Below are positions 1-7,297 of a stretch of 10,659 nt of DNA, one piece after another. This DNA is from Gemmatimonadota bacterium (lineage in GTDB: Bacteria; Gemmatimonadota; Gemmatimonadetes; Longimicrobiales; Gaopeijiaceae). The position numbers were made by a program, and so were the translations under genes. The DNA is taken from NCBI GenBank assembly GCA_015492755.1, contig WGEM01000208.1, forward strand, positions 1 through 10,659, given 5' to 3'. Each line of letters opens with the position of its first letter. Position 1 is the stretch's first letter. Under the pieces are notes generated by a model, which did not search any database, was not told the DNA's origin, and worked only from the letters and a program-made list of their open reading frames with translations.

Positions 1-102
1 CTTGCCAAGAACCGAGCGCGGGCCTTCACCGCCTTTGCGCTCGCCAACCTGTACCTGGTCCGCTACAAGCTGTTGCCACCGGGGGCGAAGTGCGTCCTGT
101 AA
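1..102 (+). CDS. IS5/IS1182-like DDE transposase, C-terminal fragment
   Basis: Frame 1 is open from the window edge to a TAA at 100-102 and encodes the last 33 residues of a protein. It opens with LAKNRARAFTAFALANLYLV and continues with RYKLLPPGA. The pattern LAKN....-FAL-NL-.VR..L is the characteristic C-terminal tail of IS5/IS1182-group DDE transposases, in the helix after the catalytic Glu. The catalytic residues lie outside the window, so I cannot tell whether the element is intact. The next gene, asd, starts 212 nt downstream and is unrelated, so an element end should lie in 103-314; no terminal repeat can be identified because the other end is missing. The family assignment rests on this short tail only. 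Confidence 0.7.
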   Translation, partial: LAKNRARAFTAFALANLYLVRYKLLPPGAKCVL

Positions 103-124
103 TCTGGAGAGAGGCGCCAAAGGG

Positions 125-149
125 CCGCTCGCGAGAGCTTCGCGAGCGG
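125..149. repeat. 10-bp perfect inverted repeat after the transposase stop
   Basis: CCGCTCGCGA at 125-134 is exactly complementary to TCGCGAGCGG at 140-149, leaving a 5-nt loop. It begins 22 nt after the transposase TAA. No T-run follows it on either strand, so it is not a classical intrinsic terminator. It could be a stem at the 3' end of the transposase transcript or subterminal structure of the insertion element. The rest of 103-314 shows no gene and no clear -10/-35 pair; it must hold the promoter of the asd operon unless transcription reads in from the element. Confidence 0.6.
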
Positions 150-302
150 GCAGGGCCTCAATCCGGGCCCACCCAGCGTCTCCTGCCACCCAACCGCACA
201 GGCATCACCGTCTGTGCAGAGCTTCCCTAGCAATCTGAACGTGTCGGCCCCGAACCCCAGGAGCGGCCCAGCCATGAGATATCAGAGTCGACGAGGGAAC
301 CA

Positions 303-310
303 GGGAGGTG
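303..310 (+). promoter_or_regulatory. Ribosome binding site of asd
   Basis: GGGAGGTG lies 4 nt before the GTG at 315. It fixes GTG 315 as the start over the in-frame alternatives inside the nucleotide-binding region, and the encoded protein then begins directly at the first beta strand of the Rossmann fold. Confidence 0.7.
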
Positions 311-314
311 CATC

Positions 315-1391
315 GTGAACCGCCCTCGCGTGCCCGTCGCGGTACTCGGTGCCACAGGCGCGGTGGGACAGACGTTCGTACGCCTCCTCCGGCGACATCC
401 GTTCTTCGAACTCAGGGAGGTGGCCGCGTCGCAGCGGTCCGCCGGGCGACCGTACCGCGAGGCCGTCCACTGGCTGGAGGGAGAGCTTCCTGACGCCATC
501 GGAGATCTGGAGGTACGGCCGTGTACGCCCGAAGCGGTGCGGAGCCGCGTGGTCTTCTCCGCTCTGGACGCCTCCGTGGCGGGCGAGGTGGAGGCGTCCT
601 TCGCGAGGGCGGGGGCGACGGTGTTGAGCAACGCACGGGCTTATCGCATGGACGACGACGTGCCCCTGGTGATTCCGGAGGTCAATGCATCCCACCTGGC
701 GCTGGTGCGCCGGCAGCGACGGGTGAGGAGCTGGGAGGGGGCCATCGTCACCAATGCCAACTGCGCCACCACGGTGCTGGCCTTGTCCCTCGCCCCGCTA
801 CACGAAGCGGCGGGGGTACGCACGGCATTCGTGGCCACACTGCAGGCGGCTTCCGGGGCCGGTTATCCTGGCGTTCCCTCCCTGGACCTGCTTGGCAACG
901 TCGTACCGTACATCGCCGGGGAGGAGGAGAAGATCGAGGTGGAGGCGTCCAAGATTCTGGGGCGCCTGGAGGACTTCGCGGTGGCTCCCGCGGCGATCCG
1001 AATGAGCGTGCACGCCAACCGGGTACCGGTGGAACACGGCCATACCGTATGCGTGACCGTGGAGCTGAACCGCGCAGTCGAGCCCGAAGAGGCCTCGGAG
1101 CTGTGGCGGCGCTGGCGGGGCCACCCGCTGTGCCACGGACTTCCCAGCGCCCCCGACCCGCCGCTGGCGCTGTGTGACGATCCGGACCGGCCCCAGCCTA
1201 GACGGGATGTGTGGGCCGGCCATGGAATGCGTGTCCTGGTGGGCCGAGTACGTCCTGATCCTGTGGCCCACCTCCGGTTCGCGGCTCTGGGGCACAACAC
1301 GGTGAGGGGCGCCGCCGGTGGTTCGGTTCTGAACGCCGAAGTCATGGGGCGCATGGGACTCCTCCCCGACGTGAAGGAGGGCGCATGGTGA
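315..1391 (+). CDS. asd: Aspartate-semialdehyde dehydrogenase, archaeal/fungal type
   Basis: It reduces L-aspartyl-4-phosphate to L-aspartate 4-semialdehyde with NADPH in the cytoplasm, the branch step to lysine/diaminopimelate, threonine and methionine. The 358-residue protein has the dinucleotide motif GATGAVG (12-18) followed by a RSAGR segment (41-45). TNANCATT carries the nucleophile Cys150. A conserved stretch SGAGYPGVPSLDLLGN lies at 180-195 and EEEKIEVE at 203-210. RVPVEHGH (236-243) supplies the general-base His, and HNTVRGAAGGSVLNAE (327-342) closes the fold. These blocks match the non-Usg1 class known from archaea, yeast and some bacteria (TIGR00978 type) better than the E. coli type. 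The start is a GTG with a good ribosome binding site. The gene overlaps dapB by 7 nt and leads the lysine operon. No aspartokinase gene is adjacent. Confidence 0.96.
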   Translation: MNRPRVPVAVLGATGAVGQTFVRLLRRHPFFELREVAASQRSAGRPYREAVHWLEGELPDAIGDLEVRPCTPEAVRSRVVFSALDASVAGEVEASFARAGATVLSNARAYRMDDDVPLVIPEVNASHLALVRRQRRVRSWEGAIVTNANCATTVLALSLAPLHEAAGVRTAFVATLQAASGAGYPGVPSLDLLGNVVPYIAGEEEKIEVEASKILGRLEDFAVAPAAIRMSVHANRVPVEHGHTVCVTVELNRAVEPEEASELWRRWRGHPLCHGLPSAPDPPLALCDDPDRPQPRRDVWAGHGMRVLVGRVRPDPVAHLRFAALGHNTVRGAAGGSVLNAEVMGRMGLLPDVKEGAW

Positions 1392-2116
1392 GAGCGGATA
1401 CGATGCGGGTGGTGATCCTGGGGAACGGCCGCATGGGACGGGCCGTAGCTTCGGTGGCGGGTCGTACGGGCCTGGCGGTGACCGGTGTCCTGGGCCGTAC
1501 GGAGGTGGAAGCCGGGACACCGGGGGCGACCGCGGCCCTGGCGGCTGCGGACGTGGCGGTGGAGTTCAGCACGGCGGACTCCGTCCCCGGCAACGTGGCA
1601 CGGTGCGTCGAACGGGGCCTGCCCGTGGTGGTGGGGACCACGGGGTGGTACGAGCGCCTCGGCGAAGTGACGGCTCTGGTACGGCGCCGGGAGGGCGCGA
1701 TGCTCTGGGGCCCGAACTTCTCCGTGGGTGTCGCTCTGATGTCCAGGGCCGCCGGAGTGCTGGCCCGGCTTGCGGTACCGCTGATCCGTGCGGGTTACGA
1801 AGCCAGGTTGACGGAGGTGCATCACGCAAGGAAGCGCGACGCACCCTCCGGGACCGCCATCCGGCTCCAGGAGGTCCTGCGGTCGTCCGGCCTGGACGTG
1901 GGCGTGACATCGGAGCGTGTGGGTACCGTACCCGGGACCCATCGCCTGGTGCTGGAGGGGCCGTCCGAGCGGCTCGTCCTGGAACACGAGGCCCGCACTC
2001 CGGAGGTGTTTGCCGAAGGCGCCCTCCGGGCGGCGGCCTGGCTCAGGGGCCGTCGCGGTGTGTTCACCTTCGAGGAGTCGCTCGAGTGGGACAGGGCGGA
2101 GGCGGTGGCGGAGTGA
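1385..2116 (+). CDS. dapB: 4-hydroxy-tetrahydrodipicolinate reductase
   Basis: It reduces 4-hydroxy-tetrahydrodipicolinate to tetrahydrodipicolinate with NAD(P)H, the second dedicated step of lysine/DAP synthesis. The 243-residue protein shows the Rossmann motif GNGRMG (13-18), VEFST (59-63) and the nucleotide-contact GTTGW (84-88). PNFSVGV (110-116) is followed by the catalytic segment EVHHARKRDAPSGTA (144-158), with His146, His147 and Lys150 equivalent to the known active-site His-His...Lys. The C-terminal VPGTHRLVLEG and FAEGALRAAAWL are also family-typical, so it looks complete and active. ATG 1385 lies inside the end of asd. The GAAGGAGG at 1373-1380 is only 4 nt from it, so GTG 1388 (7 nt) or ATG 1403, which begins MRVVILGN, are possible starts. 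Translation is probably coupled to asd. Its last codons overlap the dapA start by 4 nt. Confidence 0.95.
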   Translation: MVRADTMRVVILGNGRMGRAVASVAGRTGLAVTGVLGRTEVEAGTPGATAALAAADVAVEFSTADSVPGNVARCVERGLPVVVGTTGWYERLGEVTALVRRREGAMLWGPNFSVGVALMSRAAGVLARLAVPLIRAGYEARLTEVHHARKRDAPSGTAIRLQEVLRSSGLDVGVTSERVGTVPGTHRLVLEGPSERLVLEHEARTPEVFAEGALRAAAWLRGRRGVFTFEESLEWDRAEAVAE

Positions 2117-3021
2117 GCCGGGCGCTCCTGGGATGCGGCACTGCGCTGGTGACTCCGTTCCGCTCCGACGGTGCCCTGGACGAGGCTGCGCTGGCGGCAC
2201 TGGTGCGCCGGCAGGTGTCGGCGGGCGTGGGTTTTCTCGTGCCGTGCGGCTCCACCGGGGAGGCGGCCACCATGGGTCTCGACGAGCAGGTGCGGGTGGT
2301 GGCGCTCGTTGCGGAGGTGGTGGATGGGCGGCTGCCGGTGGTGGCGGGTGCCGGTGGTAACGACACGCGCGCCGTGGTGGCGAAGGGACGGGCGCTGGTG
2401 GACGCGGGAGCCACACATCTCATGCACGTCGTGCCCATGTACAACAGGCCGCAGCAGCGCGGGCTCGTCCAGCACTTCACGCGCGTTGCGGACGCATCGC
2501 CCCTGCCCGTGCTCCTGTACAACGTCCCGGGCCGGACGGCATGCAACATGCGGGCCGACACGACGCTGGAGCTCGCCGAGCACCCCAACATCATCGGCAT
2601 CAAAGAGGCCTCGGGTGACCTGGCCCAGATCGATGAGCTGCTGAGGGGGCGTCCCGAGGGCTTCGCCGTGCTGGCCGGAGACGATGCGTGGACACTTCCG
2701 CTGGCGGCACTCGGGGGCGACGGAGTGGTGTCGGTGGTCTCCAACGTGACGCCGGGGGCCATGACCCGCCTCACACACGCCGCACTGGAGGGTCATCTGC
2801 CGGCGGCGCGCCAGCTCCACCGCACCCTGGCGCCGCTCATGCAGGCGATGTTCGTGGAAACGAATCCCGTTCCCGTGAAGGTGGCACTCTCGCTGCTGGG
2901 TCTCTGTGCTCCTGACGTGAGATCACCGCTGACATCCATCGATCCGATACACGTTCCGGTGCTGGAGGAAGCCCTCCGGGCAGCGGACCACCTCCTTGAC
3001 CCCGCCGAGGGTCAGGTCTGA
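2113..3021 (+). CDS. dapA: 4-hydroxy-tetrahydrodipicolinate synthase
   Basis: It condenses pyruvate with aspartate semialdehyde through a Schiff base, the first committed step to DAP/lysine; the family is a cytoplasmic TIM-barrel, usually a tetramer. The 302-residue protein has TALVTPF near the N-terminus and GSTGEA (46-51; Ser-Thr in place of the usual Thr-Thr). PMYNRP carries Tyr110, YNVPGRT (136-142) carries catalytic Tyr136 and substrate-binding Arg141, and GIKEASGD carries the Schiff-base Lys164, so all key residues are present. The GTG start at 2113 forms a GTGA overlap with the dapB stop, with GGAGG at 2098-2102 upstream. The frame is open much further upstream (to about 1603), but that part is antisense-type shadow over dapB. 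The last position of the barrel is complete and the C-terminal helices are of normal length. Confidence 0.96.
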   Translation: MSRALLGCGTALVTPFRSDGALDEAALAALVRRQVSAGVGFLVPCGSTGEAATMGLDEQVRVVALVAEVVDGRLPVVAGAGGNDTRAVVAKGRALVDAGATHLMHVVPMYNRPQQRGLVQHFTRVADASPLPVLLYNVPGRTACNMRADTTLELAEHPNIIGIKEASGDLAQIDELLRGRPEGFAVLAGDDAWTLPLAALGGDGVVSVVSNVTPGAMTRLTHAALEGHLPAARQLHRTLAPLMQAMFVETNPVPVKVALSLLGLCAPDVRSPLTSIDPIHVPVLEEALRAADHLLDPAEGQV

Positions 3022-3068
3022 AGGCGCGGCGGGCGAGCGACGGGACGATCCGCCGGAGGCAGGCCATC

Positions 3069-3077
3069 CTTTTTTTG
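3069..3077 (+). other. T-run in the dapA-dapD gap
   Basis: The 83-nt gap between dapA and dapD contains CCTTTTTTTG, seven consecutive Ts, which stands out in this G+C-rich sequence. A possible upstream stem, CGGCGG at about 3026-3031 with CCGCCG at about 3052-3057, has a long loop and ends more than 10 nt before the Ts, so it is a poor intrinsic terminator. The T-run also supplies a TTG at 3075 that is in frame with dapD but lies upstream of the ribosome binding site. Confidence 0.3.
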
Positions 3078-3083
3078 AACTCG

Positions 3084-3095
3084 AGGAGAAGGAAG
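3084..3095 (+). promoter_or_regulatory. Purine-rich ribosome binding region deciding the dapD start
   Basis: AGGAGAAGGAAG at 3084-3095 lies 9-20 nt before ATG 3105, with a second ATG at 3108. It lies downstream of the in-frame TTG at 3075, which therefore cannot use it. I take ATG 3105 as the start; 3108 is equally possible. Confidence 0.55.
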
Positions 3096-3104
3096 AACGA
3101 GAAG

Positions 3105-4019
3105 ATGATGCGTGTGGACGATCTCCAGGAGCGTGTCGAGGCGCTGGCCGCCCTGGATGCGGCTGAACCTCCCCCGGCGGAGGCGCGTGCGGTGGTGGAT
3201 GCCCTCCTTACGGCCCTGGAAGAGGGGGAGGTGCGCGCCGCGGTTTGCTCGGAGGGGGTGTGGCAGGCGGTTCCCTGGGTGAAGCAGGGGATCCTTCTCG
3301 CGTTCCGCGTGGGAAGGGTGCGGGGGTACGCGCCGCCGGGGTGTCCTCGAACGCCGGCGCCGGAGCGCGCGGCGACCGGAGAGGTGGAAGCGGCGGGAGA
3401 CTCCGAGGACGGAGTGGCATTCCGCGACAAGGACACGCTTCCGCCGCGGCTCTTCGGTGAGCGCCTCGGTGTGCGTGTGGTGCCGGGGGGATCGGCGGTA
3501 CGGCGCGGGGCCTATCTGGCGCCCGGCGTGGTCTGCATGCCCCCGATGTACGTGAACGTGGGCGCCTGGGTAGGACGGGAGAGCATGATCGATTCCCACG
3601 CTCTGGTGGGCTCCTGTGCGCAGGTGGGTGCGCGCGTCCACGTGAGCGCCGCCGCGCAGATCGGTGGCGTGCTGGAGCCGATCCACGCCTCGCCGGTGGT
3701 GGTGGAGGACGACGTGGTTGTGGGGGGCAATTGCGGTGTCTATGAAGGCACCGTGGTGAGGAAAGGCGCGGTGCTGGCCGCAGGTGTCATCCTCACCCGG
3801 TCCACGCCTCTCTTCGACCTCGTGCATGAACGGGTGATCCGGGGTGACGCGACTCAGCCTCTGGAGGTCCCCCCCGGCGCCGTGGTGGTCCCGGGCTCCC
3901 GCGCGGTCTCCTCCGCATGGGGAGGAGACCGCGGGCTCTCGCTCTACACCCCTGTCATCGTGAAGTACCGGGACGACAAGACCGACCTTGCCACCGCCCT
4001 GGAGCGCTGGCTGAGGTAG
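3105..4019 (+). CDS. dapD: Tetrahydrodipicolinate N-succinyltransferase
   Basis: It transfers succinyl from succinyl-CoA to tetrahydrodipicolinate, committing the cell to the succinylase branch of DAP/lysine synthesis; the family is a trimer built on a left-handed beta helix. The 304-residue protein has an N-terminal helical domain containing VPWVKQGILLAFR (56-68), a variable, charged insert (about 78-112), then hexapeptide repeats from about 120 to 265. SMIDSHALVGSCAQVG carries the conserved Asp163 and GGVLEPI carries Glu191, matching the two functional acids of E. coli DapD. The end, LSLYTPVIVKY, fits the usual SLY-x-x-VIVK strand. It is somewhat longer than E. coli DapD because of the insert. 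It is the last gene of the operon and converges with the propeller gene, their stops being 4 nt apart. A 13-bp inverted repeat lies inside its 3' part. Confidence 0.93.
   Translation: MMRVDDLQERVEALAALDAAEPPPAEARAVVDALLTALEEGEVRAAVCSEGVWQAVPWVKQGILLAFRVGRVRGYAPPGCPRTPAPERAATGEVEAAGDSEDGVAFRDKDTLPPRLFGERLGVRVVPGGSAVRRGAYLAPGVVCMPPMYVNVGAWVGRESMIDSHALVGSCAQVGARVHVSAAAQIGGVLEPIHASPVVVEDDVVVGGNCGVYEGTVVRKGAVLAAGVILTRSTPLFDLVHERVIRGDATQPLEVPPGAVVVPGSRAVSSAWGGDRGLSLYTPVIVKYRDDKTDLATALERWLR
3902..3933. repeat. Perfect 13-bp inverted repeat inside dapD
   Basis: CGCGGTCTCCTCC (3902-3914) and GGAGGAGACCGCG (3921-3933) are perfectly complementary across a 6-nt spacer, GCATGG. It lies about 85 nt before the dapD stop. 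The codons encode RAVSSAWGGDRG, a surface-loop stretch between two strands that aligns to a shorter, unrelated sequence in E. coli DapD. No T-run follows, so it is not a standard terminator, but as RNA it would be a very stable hairpin near the mRNA 3' end. Confidence 0.85.
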
Positions 4020-4023
4020 TCCC

Positions 4024-7000
4024 TCACCCTCCGTCGCTGATGAGGGGCGCCAGCCCCCGCTGCGCCAGTCGCTGGTTGAAAGCCCGAACCTCCGTCTCCA
4101 CCAGCGCGTCCAGACGCTCTCGCGCGTCGGTGAGCGTTCCGCGCAGCAACGTATGCACTTCGCGCTGCTGGTCGGTGGGCGGGAAGTCCGCGGTGCTCAC
4201 ACCGTTGGCAAGGTGCCGCAGCTTCTCCACCAGCTTGGCGGGATAGCGCACGCCGTCCTGACCGGTGCCGGTGGTGCGGAGCTGGATGAGATCCTCCTCC
4301 ACCGCGATGAGCGCCGTGTCGAGCTGGTGTGCGTCGCCGATGAGGTCTTCGGCACCGCCGTGGTCCTCCAGCACGGCCACCAGGTCATAGAGCTGCCGGC
4401 GGAGCCATTCGATGCGGTTGATGGCGTCGGCGGCGGCGTCGTAGTCGTTGCGGATTTCCTGCATGAGCGCGAACTGCGCTTCGATGTCCGCCAGGCTCCC
4501 CTGCGAGGAGGGGTCCTTGAGGACGTTCAGCTCGCGCGAGAACTCCTGCCCGTCCACCTCCAGCGTCACCGTGTAGGTGCCGGGAGGGTGGCGAGTGGAC
4601 ATGCCGCTCTGCACCCGCACCCGCTCCGGCCCGTAGTCCACCCAGTCGGCGTACAGCGGGGGCACTCTGCGCTTGATGGGTGTGCTCTCCTCACCCTGGA
4701 AGTCCCAGAAGACCCGGTTGATGCCGGGCCGGCTCGTGCCCTCGAGCGTGCGCACCAGCGCGCCGTTGGCGTCGCGGATGCGCAGCGTCACCTGCTTGCC
4801 GGCATTGCCGGCTCCCAGCCAGTAGTTGATGAACGCCGCGTTGGGCGGGTTCTCGCCAGCGCTCATGTCGTTGTTCATCTGCGCCGGTGTGGTGCGCGGA
4901 TTGAACCGGTACGCCTCGCGGGGCTGGAAGAGGTGCGCGCCGGAGGCCCGCACGTCGTCGGTGAGCTGCTGGAGCGGCGTGAGGTCGTCCATGATCCAGA
5001 AGCCCCGGCCGTACGTGCCGATGACCAGGTCGTTGAAGTGCTCCTGCACCACGATCCCGTACACGGGCGCCGGTGGCATGTTGTTCACCAGCGGCTGCCA
5101 GTGGTCGCCGTCGTCGAAGCTCAGGTAGACGCGGTTCTCGGTGCCCAGATAGAGGAGTCCGGGCCGTACCGGGTCCTCCTGGATGCTCCGGGTGAAGCTC
5201 AGGATGTGGTCGTCGATGCCCTCGGTGATCTTCGTCCAGCTCTCGCCGTAGTCGTCGGTCCGGTAGGCGTAGGGCCGGAAGTCCCCCTGCTGGTGGGCCT
5301 CCACCACCAGATACGCCTTACCGGCGTCCCAGCGCGACGCGTCGATGCCCCGCACCACGCCGTCGGTGGGCCAGTCGGGGAAGTTGCCGGTGACGTCGGT
5401 CCAGGTGCGGCCGTCGTCGCGGCTCACGTGCACCTTTCCGTCGTTGGTTCCGGCGTAGAAGACACCCTGCTGCGCCGGAGACTCGTCGAAGGCGTAGATG
5501 ACGCAGCAGTACTCCACACCGATGTTGTCGGGGGTCAGCCCCCCGCTGATCCCCTGCCGGCTCTTGTCGTTGGTGGTGAGGTCCGGGCTGATGACTTCCC
5601 AGCTCTGCCCGCGGTTGCGCGTGCGGTGCACATGCTGGCTCGTGACGTAGACGGTCTCGTGGTCGTGGGGCGAGATGAGGAGCGGGAAGGTCCACTGGAA
5701 GCGGTAGCGCAGCTCCGCCGCGGGCCATCCTCCGGTGCTCTCGGGCCACACCTCCACGTTCCGGAACTGGCGGGTGCGCTCGTCGTAACGCACCACGATG
5801 CCCCCCCGCGCACCCGAGCCCGAGGCGCTGGACCACACGATGTTGGGATCGGTGGGGTCGGGGGTGGCGAAGCCGCTCTCGCCCCCGCCCACCGAGTGCC
5901 AGTCGCCCCTCGGAATCCCGCCGCCACGGCCGAAGTACAGGGAATTCGACGGCCCCCGGAAGCTGGGTCCGTCCTGGCGGTTCCCAAGCACGTGATAGGG
6001 AATCGCGTTGTCCACCGTCACGTGGTACATCTGCGCGATGGGAAGCTCGGTACGGTAGTACGACTTCCCGCGGTTGCGGGAGATGTGCACGCCCTGGTCG
6101 TTGCCGATGATGATCCGGTCGGGATCCAGGGGGTCGATCCAGAGGTCGTGGTAGTCCCCTCCGGGACGTTCCACGCCCTGGTGCGTGATGTAGGTAAGGC
6201 CGCCGTCGTAGGAGCGGGCGAGCTGCGCGGTGAGGAAGAACACCTCGTTCTCGTCGTCGGGGAAGACCCGGCAGTTGTTGTAGTAGGCGGTCCGGCCCCC
6301 CAGGTCCCGGCTGTGGTTCACCAAGCGCCAGGTGGCGCCTCCGTCGTCGGAACGCCAGAGCTCGCCCGACTCGGTGGGCCGGCCGTGCCACGGCACCCCG
6401 TCTCCCGTCTCGATGAGGGCGTAGATGCGCCTGGAGTTCGCCTTCGACATGCAGACGTCGGTTTTGCCCACCGGAAGCTCCGGAAGGCCGTTTCCGGACA
6501 GACGCGTCCAGGTGTCACCGCCGTCGCGCGACAGGTAGATCCCGGAGCCGGGGCCCCCGCTCTCCCGGCCCCATGTATGCACTTCGATGGTCCACATCCC
6601 GGCGAAGAGCACGCGGGGATTGTTGGGGTCCATGATGAGGCTGGACGCGCCGGTATTCTCGTCCACGAAGAGCACCTGCTCCCAGCTGCGGCCGCCGTCG
6701 GTGGTACGGTAGATGCCGCGCTCGCGCTGCGGGCTGTGGGCGTGACCCAGCGCCGCCACGAATACGATGTCGGGGTTCGTGGGATGGATGACGATGCGGC
6801 TGATGCGGCCGGTGGCCTCCAGCCCCATATGCTCCCAGTGCTCGCCGCCGTCGGTGGAGCGATACACACCGTCACCCACCGTCACGTTGGAGCGGATGTG
6901 CGGCTCGCCGGTGCCCGCCCACACCACCATGGGATCGGAGGGCGCCACCGCCAGGGCGCCGATGGAGTGCACGCGCTGTTCGTCGAACACCGGCCGCCAG

Positions 7001-7269
7001 ATGGTGCCCCCGTCTTCGGTCTTCCAGAGGCCTCCGGAGGCGGCGCCGGCGTAGTAGACCAGCGGGTTCCCCGGAACCCCCGCCACCGACGCCACCCGGT
7101 TGCCGATGGGGCCGATGTGGCGGAACCGGAGGGCGGAGAGCTGCTCGGCGGGGACGGTCTGCGCCGCCAGCGGCGGGGGCGCCGCCTCCGTCGCGGTCCC
7201 TGCCAGGGTTGCCAGAAGGGTGAGCGTCAGGCTGGCGCGGGAGAGGGAACGCGGACGTCGAGGGAACAT
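4024..7269 (-). CDS. Secreted Asp-box beta-propeller protein (sortilin/BNR-like, ~1080 aa)
   Basis: The 1081-residue protein starts with a Sec-type signal peptide: RRPR, a hydrophobic stretch (about 13-30), then an Ala-rich exit ending LAAQ near 37. Eleven Asp-box motifs of the S/T-x-D-x-G-x-x-W/Y type follow, at about 84, 138, 189, 247, 307, 353, 397, 550, 616, 671 and 717. They form the blades of one or two beta-propellers like those of sortilin/Vps10 and BNR-repeat proteins. Residues about 820-920 look like an Ig-like FlgD-type domain (PGINRVFWDF, PPGTYTVTLEV). Residues 925-1075 are predicted helical and charged. Such proteins are often labelled glycosyl hydrolase, but I see no catalytic set, and the function is unknown, probably binding or scaffolding outside the inner membrane. 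ATG 7269 is preferred over an upstream in-frame start because of its ribosome binding site and the signal peptide. It lies 28 nt after the membrane-protein gene, likely in one transcript. Confidence 0.9.
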   Translation of the reverse strand: MFPRRPRSLSRASLTLTLLATLAGTATEAAPPPLAAQTVPAEQLSALRFRHIGPIGNRVASVAGVPGNPLVYYAGAASGGLWKTEDGGTIWRPVFDEQRVHSIGALAVAPSDPMVVWAGTGEPHIRSNVTVGDGVYRSTDGGEHWEHMGLEATGRISRIVIHPTNPDIVFVAALGHAHSPQRERGIYRTTDGGRSWEQVLFVDENTGASSLIMDPNNPRVLFAGMWTIEVHTWGRESGGPGSGIYLSRDGGDTWTRLSGNGLPELPVGKTDVCMSKANSRRIYALIETGDGVPWHGRPTESGELWRSDDGGATWRLVNHSRDLGGRTAYYNNCRVFPDDENEVFFLTAQLARSYDGGLTYITHQGVERPGGDYHDLWIDPLDPDRIIIGNDQGVHISRNRGKSYYRTELPIAQMYHVTVDNAIPYHVLGNRQDGPSFRGPSNSLYFGRGGGIPRGDWHSVGGGESGFATPDPTDPNIVWSSASGSGARGGIVVRYDERTRQFRNVEVWPESTGGWPAAELRYRFQWTFPLLISPHDHETVYVTSQHVHRTRNRGQSWEVISPDLTTNDKSRQGISGGLTPDNIGVEYCCVIYAFDESPAQQGVFYAGTNDGKVHVSRDDGRTWTDVTGNFPDWPTDGVVRGIDASRWDAGKAYLVVEAHQQGDFRPYAYRTDDYGESWTKITEGIDDHILSFTRSIQEDPVRPGLLYLGTENRVYLSFDDGDHWQPLVNNMPPAPVYGIVVQEHFNDLVIGTYGRGFWIMDDLTPLQQLTDDVRASGAHLFQPREAYRFNPRTTPAQMNNDMSAGENPPNAAFINYWLGAGNAGKQVTLRIRDANGALVRTLEGTSRPGINRVFWDFQGEESTPIKRRVPPLYADWVDYGPERVRVQSGMSTRHPPGTYTVTLEVDGQEFSRELNVLKDPSSQGSLADIEAQFALMQEIRNDYDAAADAINRIEWLRRQLYDLVAVLEDHGGAEDLIGDAHQLDTALIAVEEDLIQLRTTGTGQDGVRYPAKLVEKLRHLANGVSTADFPPTDQQREVHTLLRGTLTDARERLDALVETEVRAFNQRLAQRGLAPLISDGG

Positions 7270-7274
7270 GGGAC

Positions 7275-7280
7275 ACCTCC
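7275..7280 (-). promoter_or_regulatory. Strong ribosome binding site of the propeller gene
   Basis: On the minus strand GGAGGT is followed by 5 nt and ATG (7269-7267). This selects the start that gives the protein its signal peptide. The frame extends a further 23 codons upstream into the preceding gene's end, which looks non-coding in this frame. Confidence 0.8.
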
Positions 7281-7297
7281 GGACCACAGTCGGCGGA

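Noticed and set aside
110..117. AGAGGCGC upstream of the lysine operon resembles the beginning of a lysine riboswitch.
   Set aside because: The other conserved elements, such as a GCCGAAG stretch and the multi-helix junction, are absent. It sits 8 nt after the transposase stop, and the following hairpin does not fit the lysine aptamer.
1921..1933. Palindrome GGGTACCGTACCC in dapB.
   Set aside because: A short 6-1-6 palindrome inside the conserved codons for VGTVPG; best explained by coding constraint and base composition.
863..2416. A 517-codon minus-strand open frame opposite asd, dapB and dapA.
   Set aside because: Its Pro/Arg/His-rich composition is typical of a shadow frame, and the opposite strand encodes three well-supported enzymes.
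4021..4046. Possible bidirectional terminator at the dapD/propeller gene junction (CCCTCA and TGAGGG).
   Set aside because: Only 6 bp with a 14-nt loop and no T-run on either strand; too weak to annotate.
5529..5545. Small hairpin CGGGGG-TCAGC-CCCCCG within the propeller gene.
   Set aside because: Six G/C pairs inside coding DNA of this composition are expected by chance, and nothing else marks the site.
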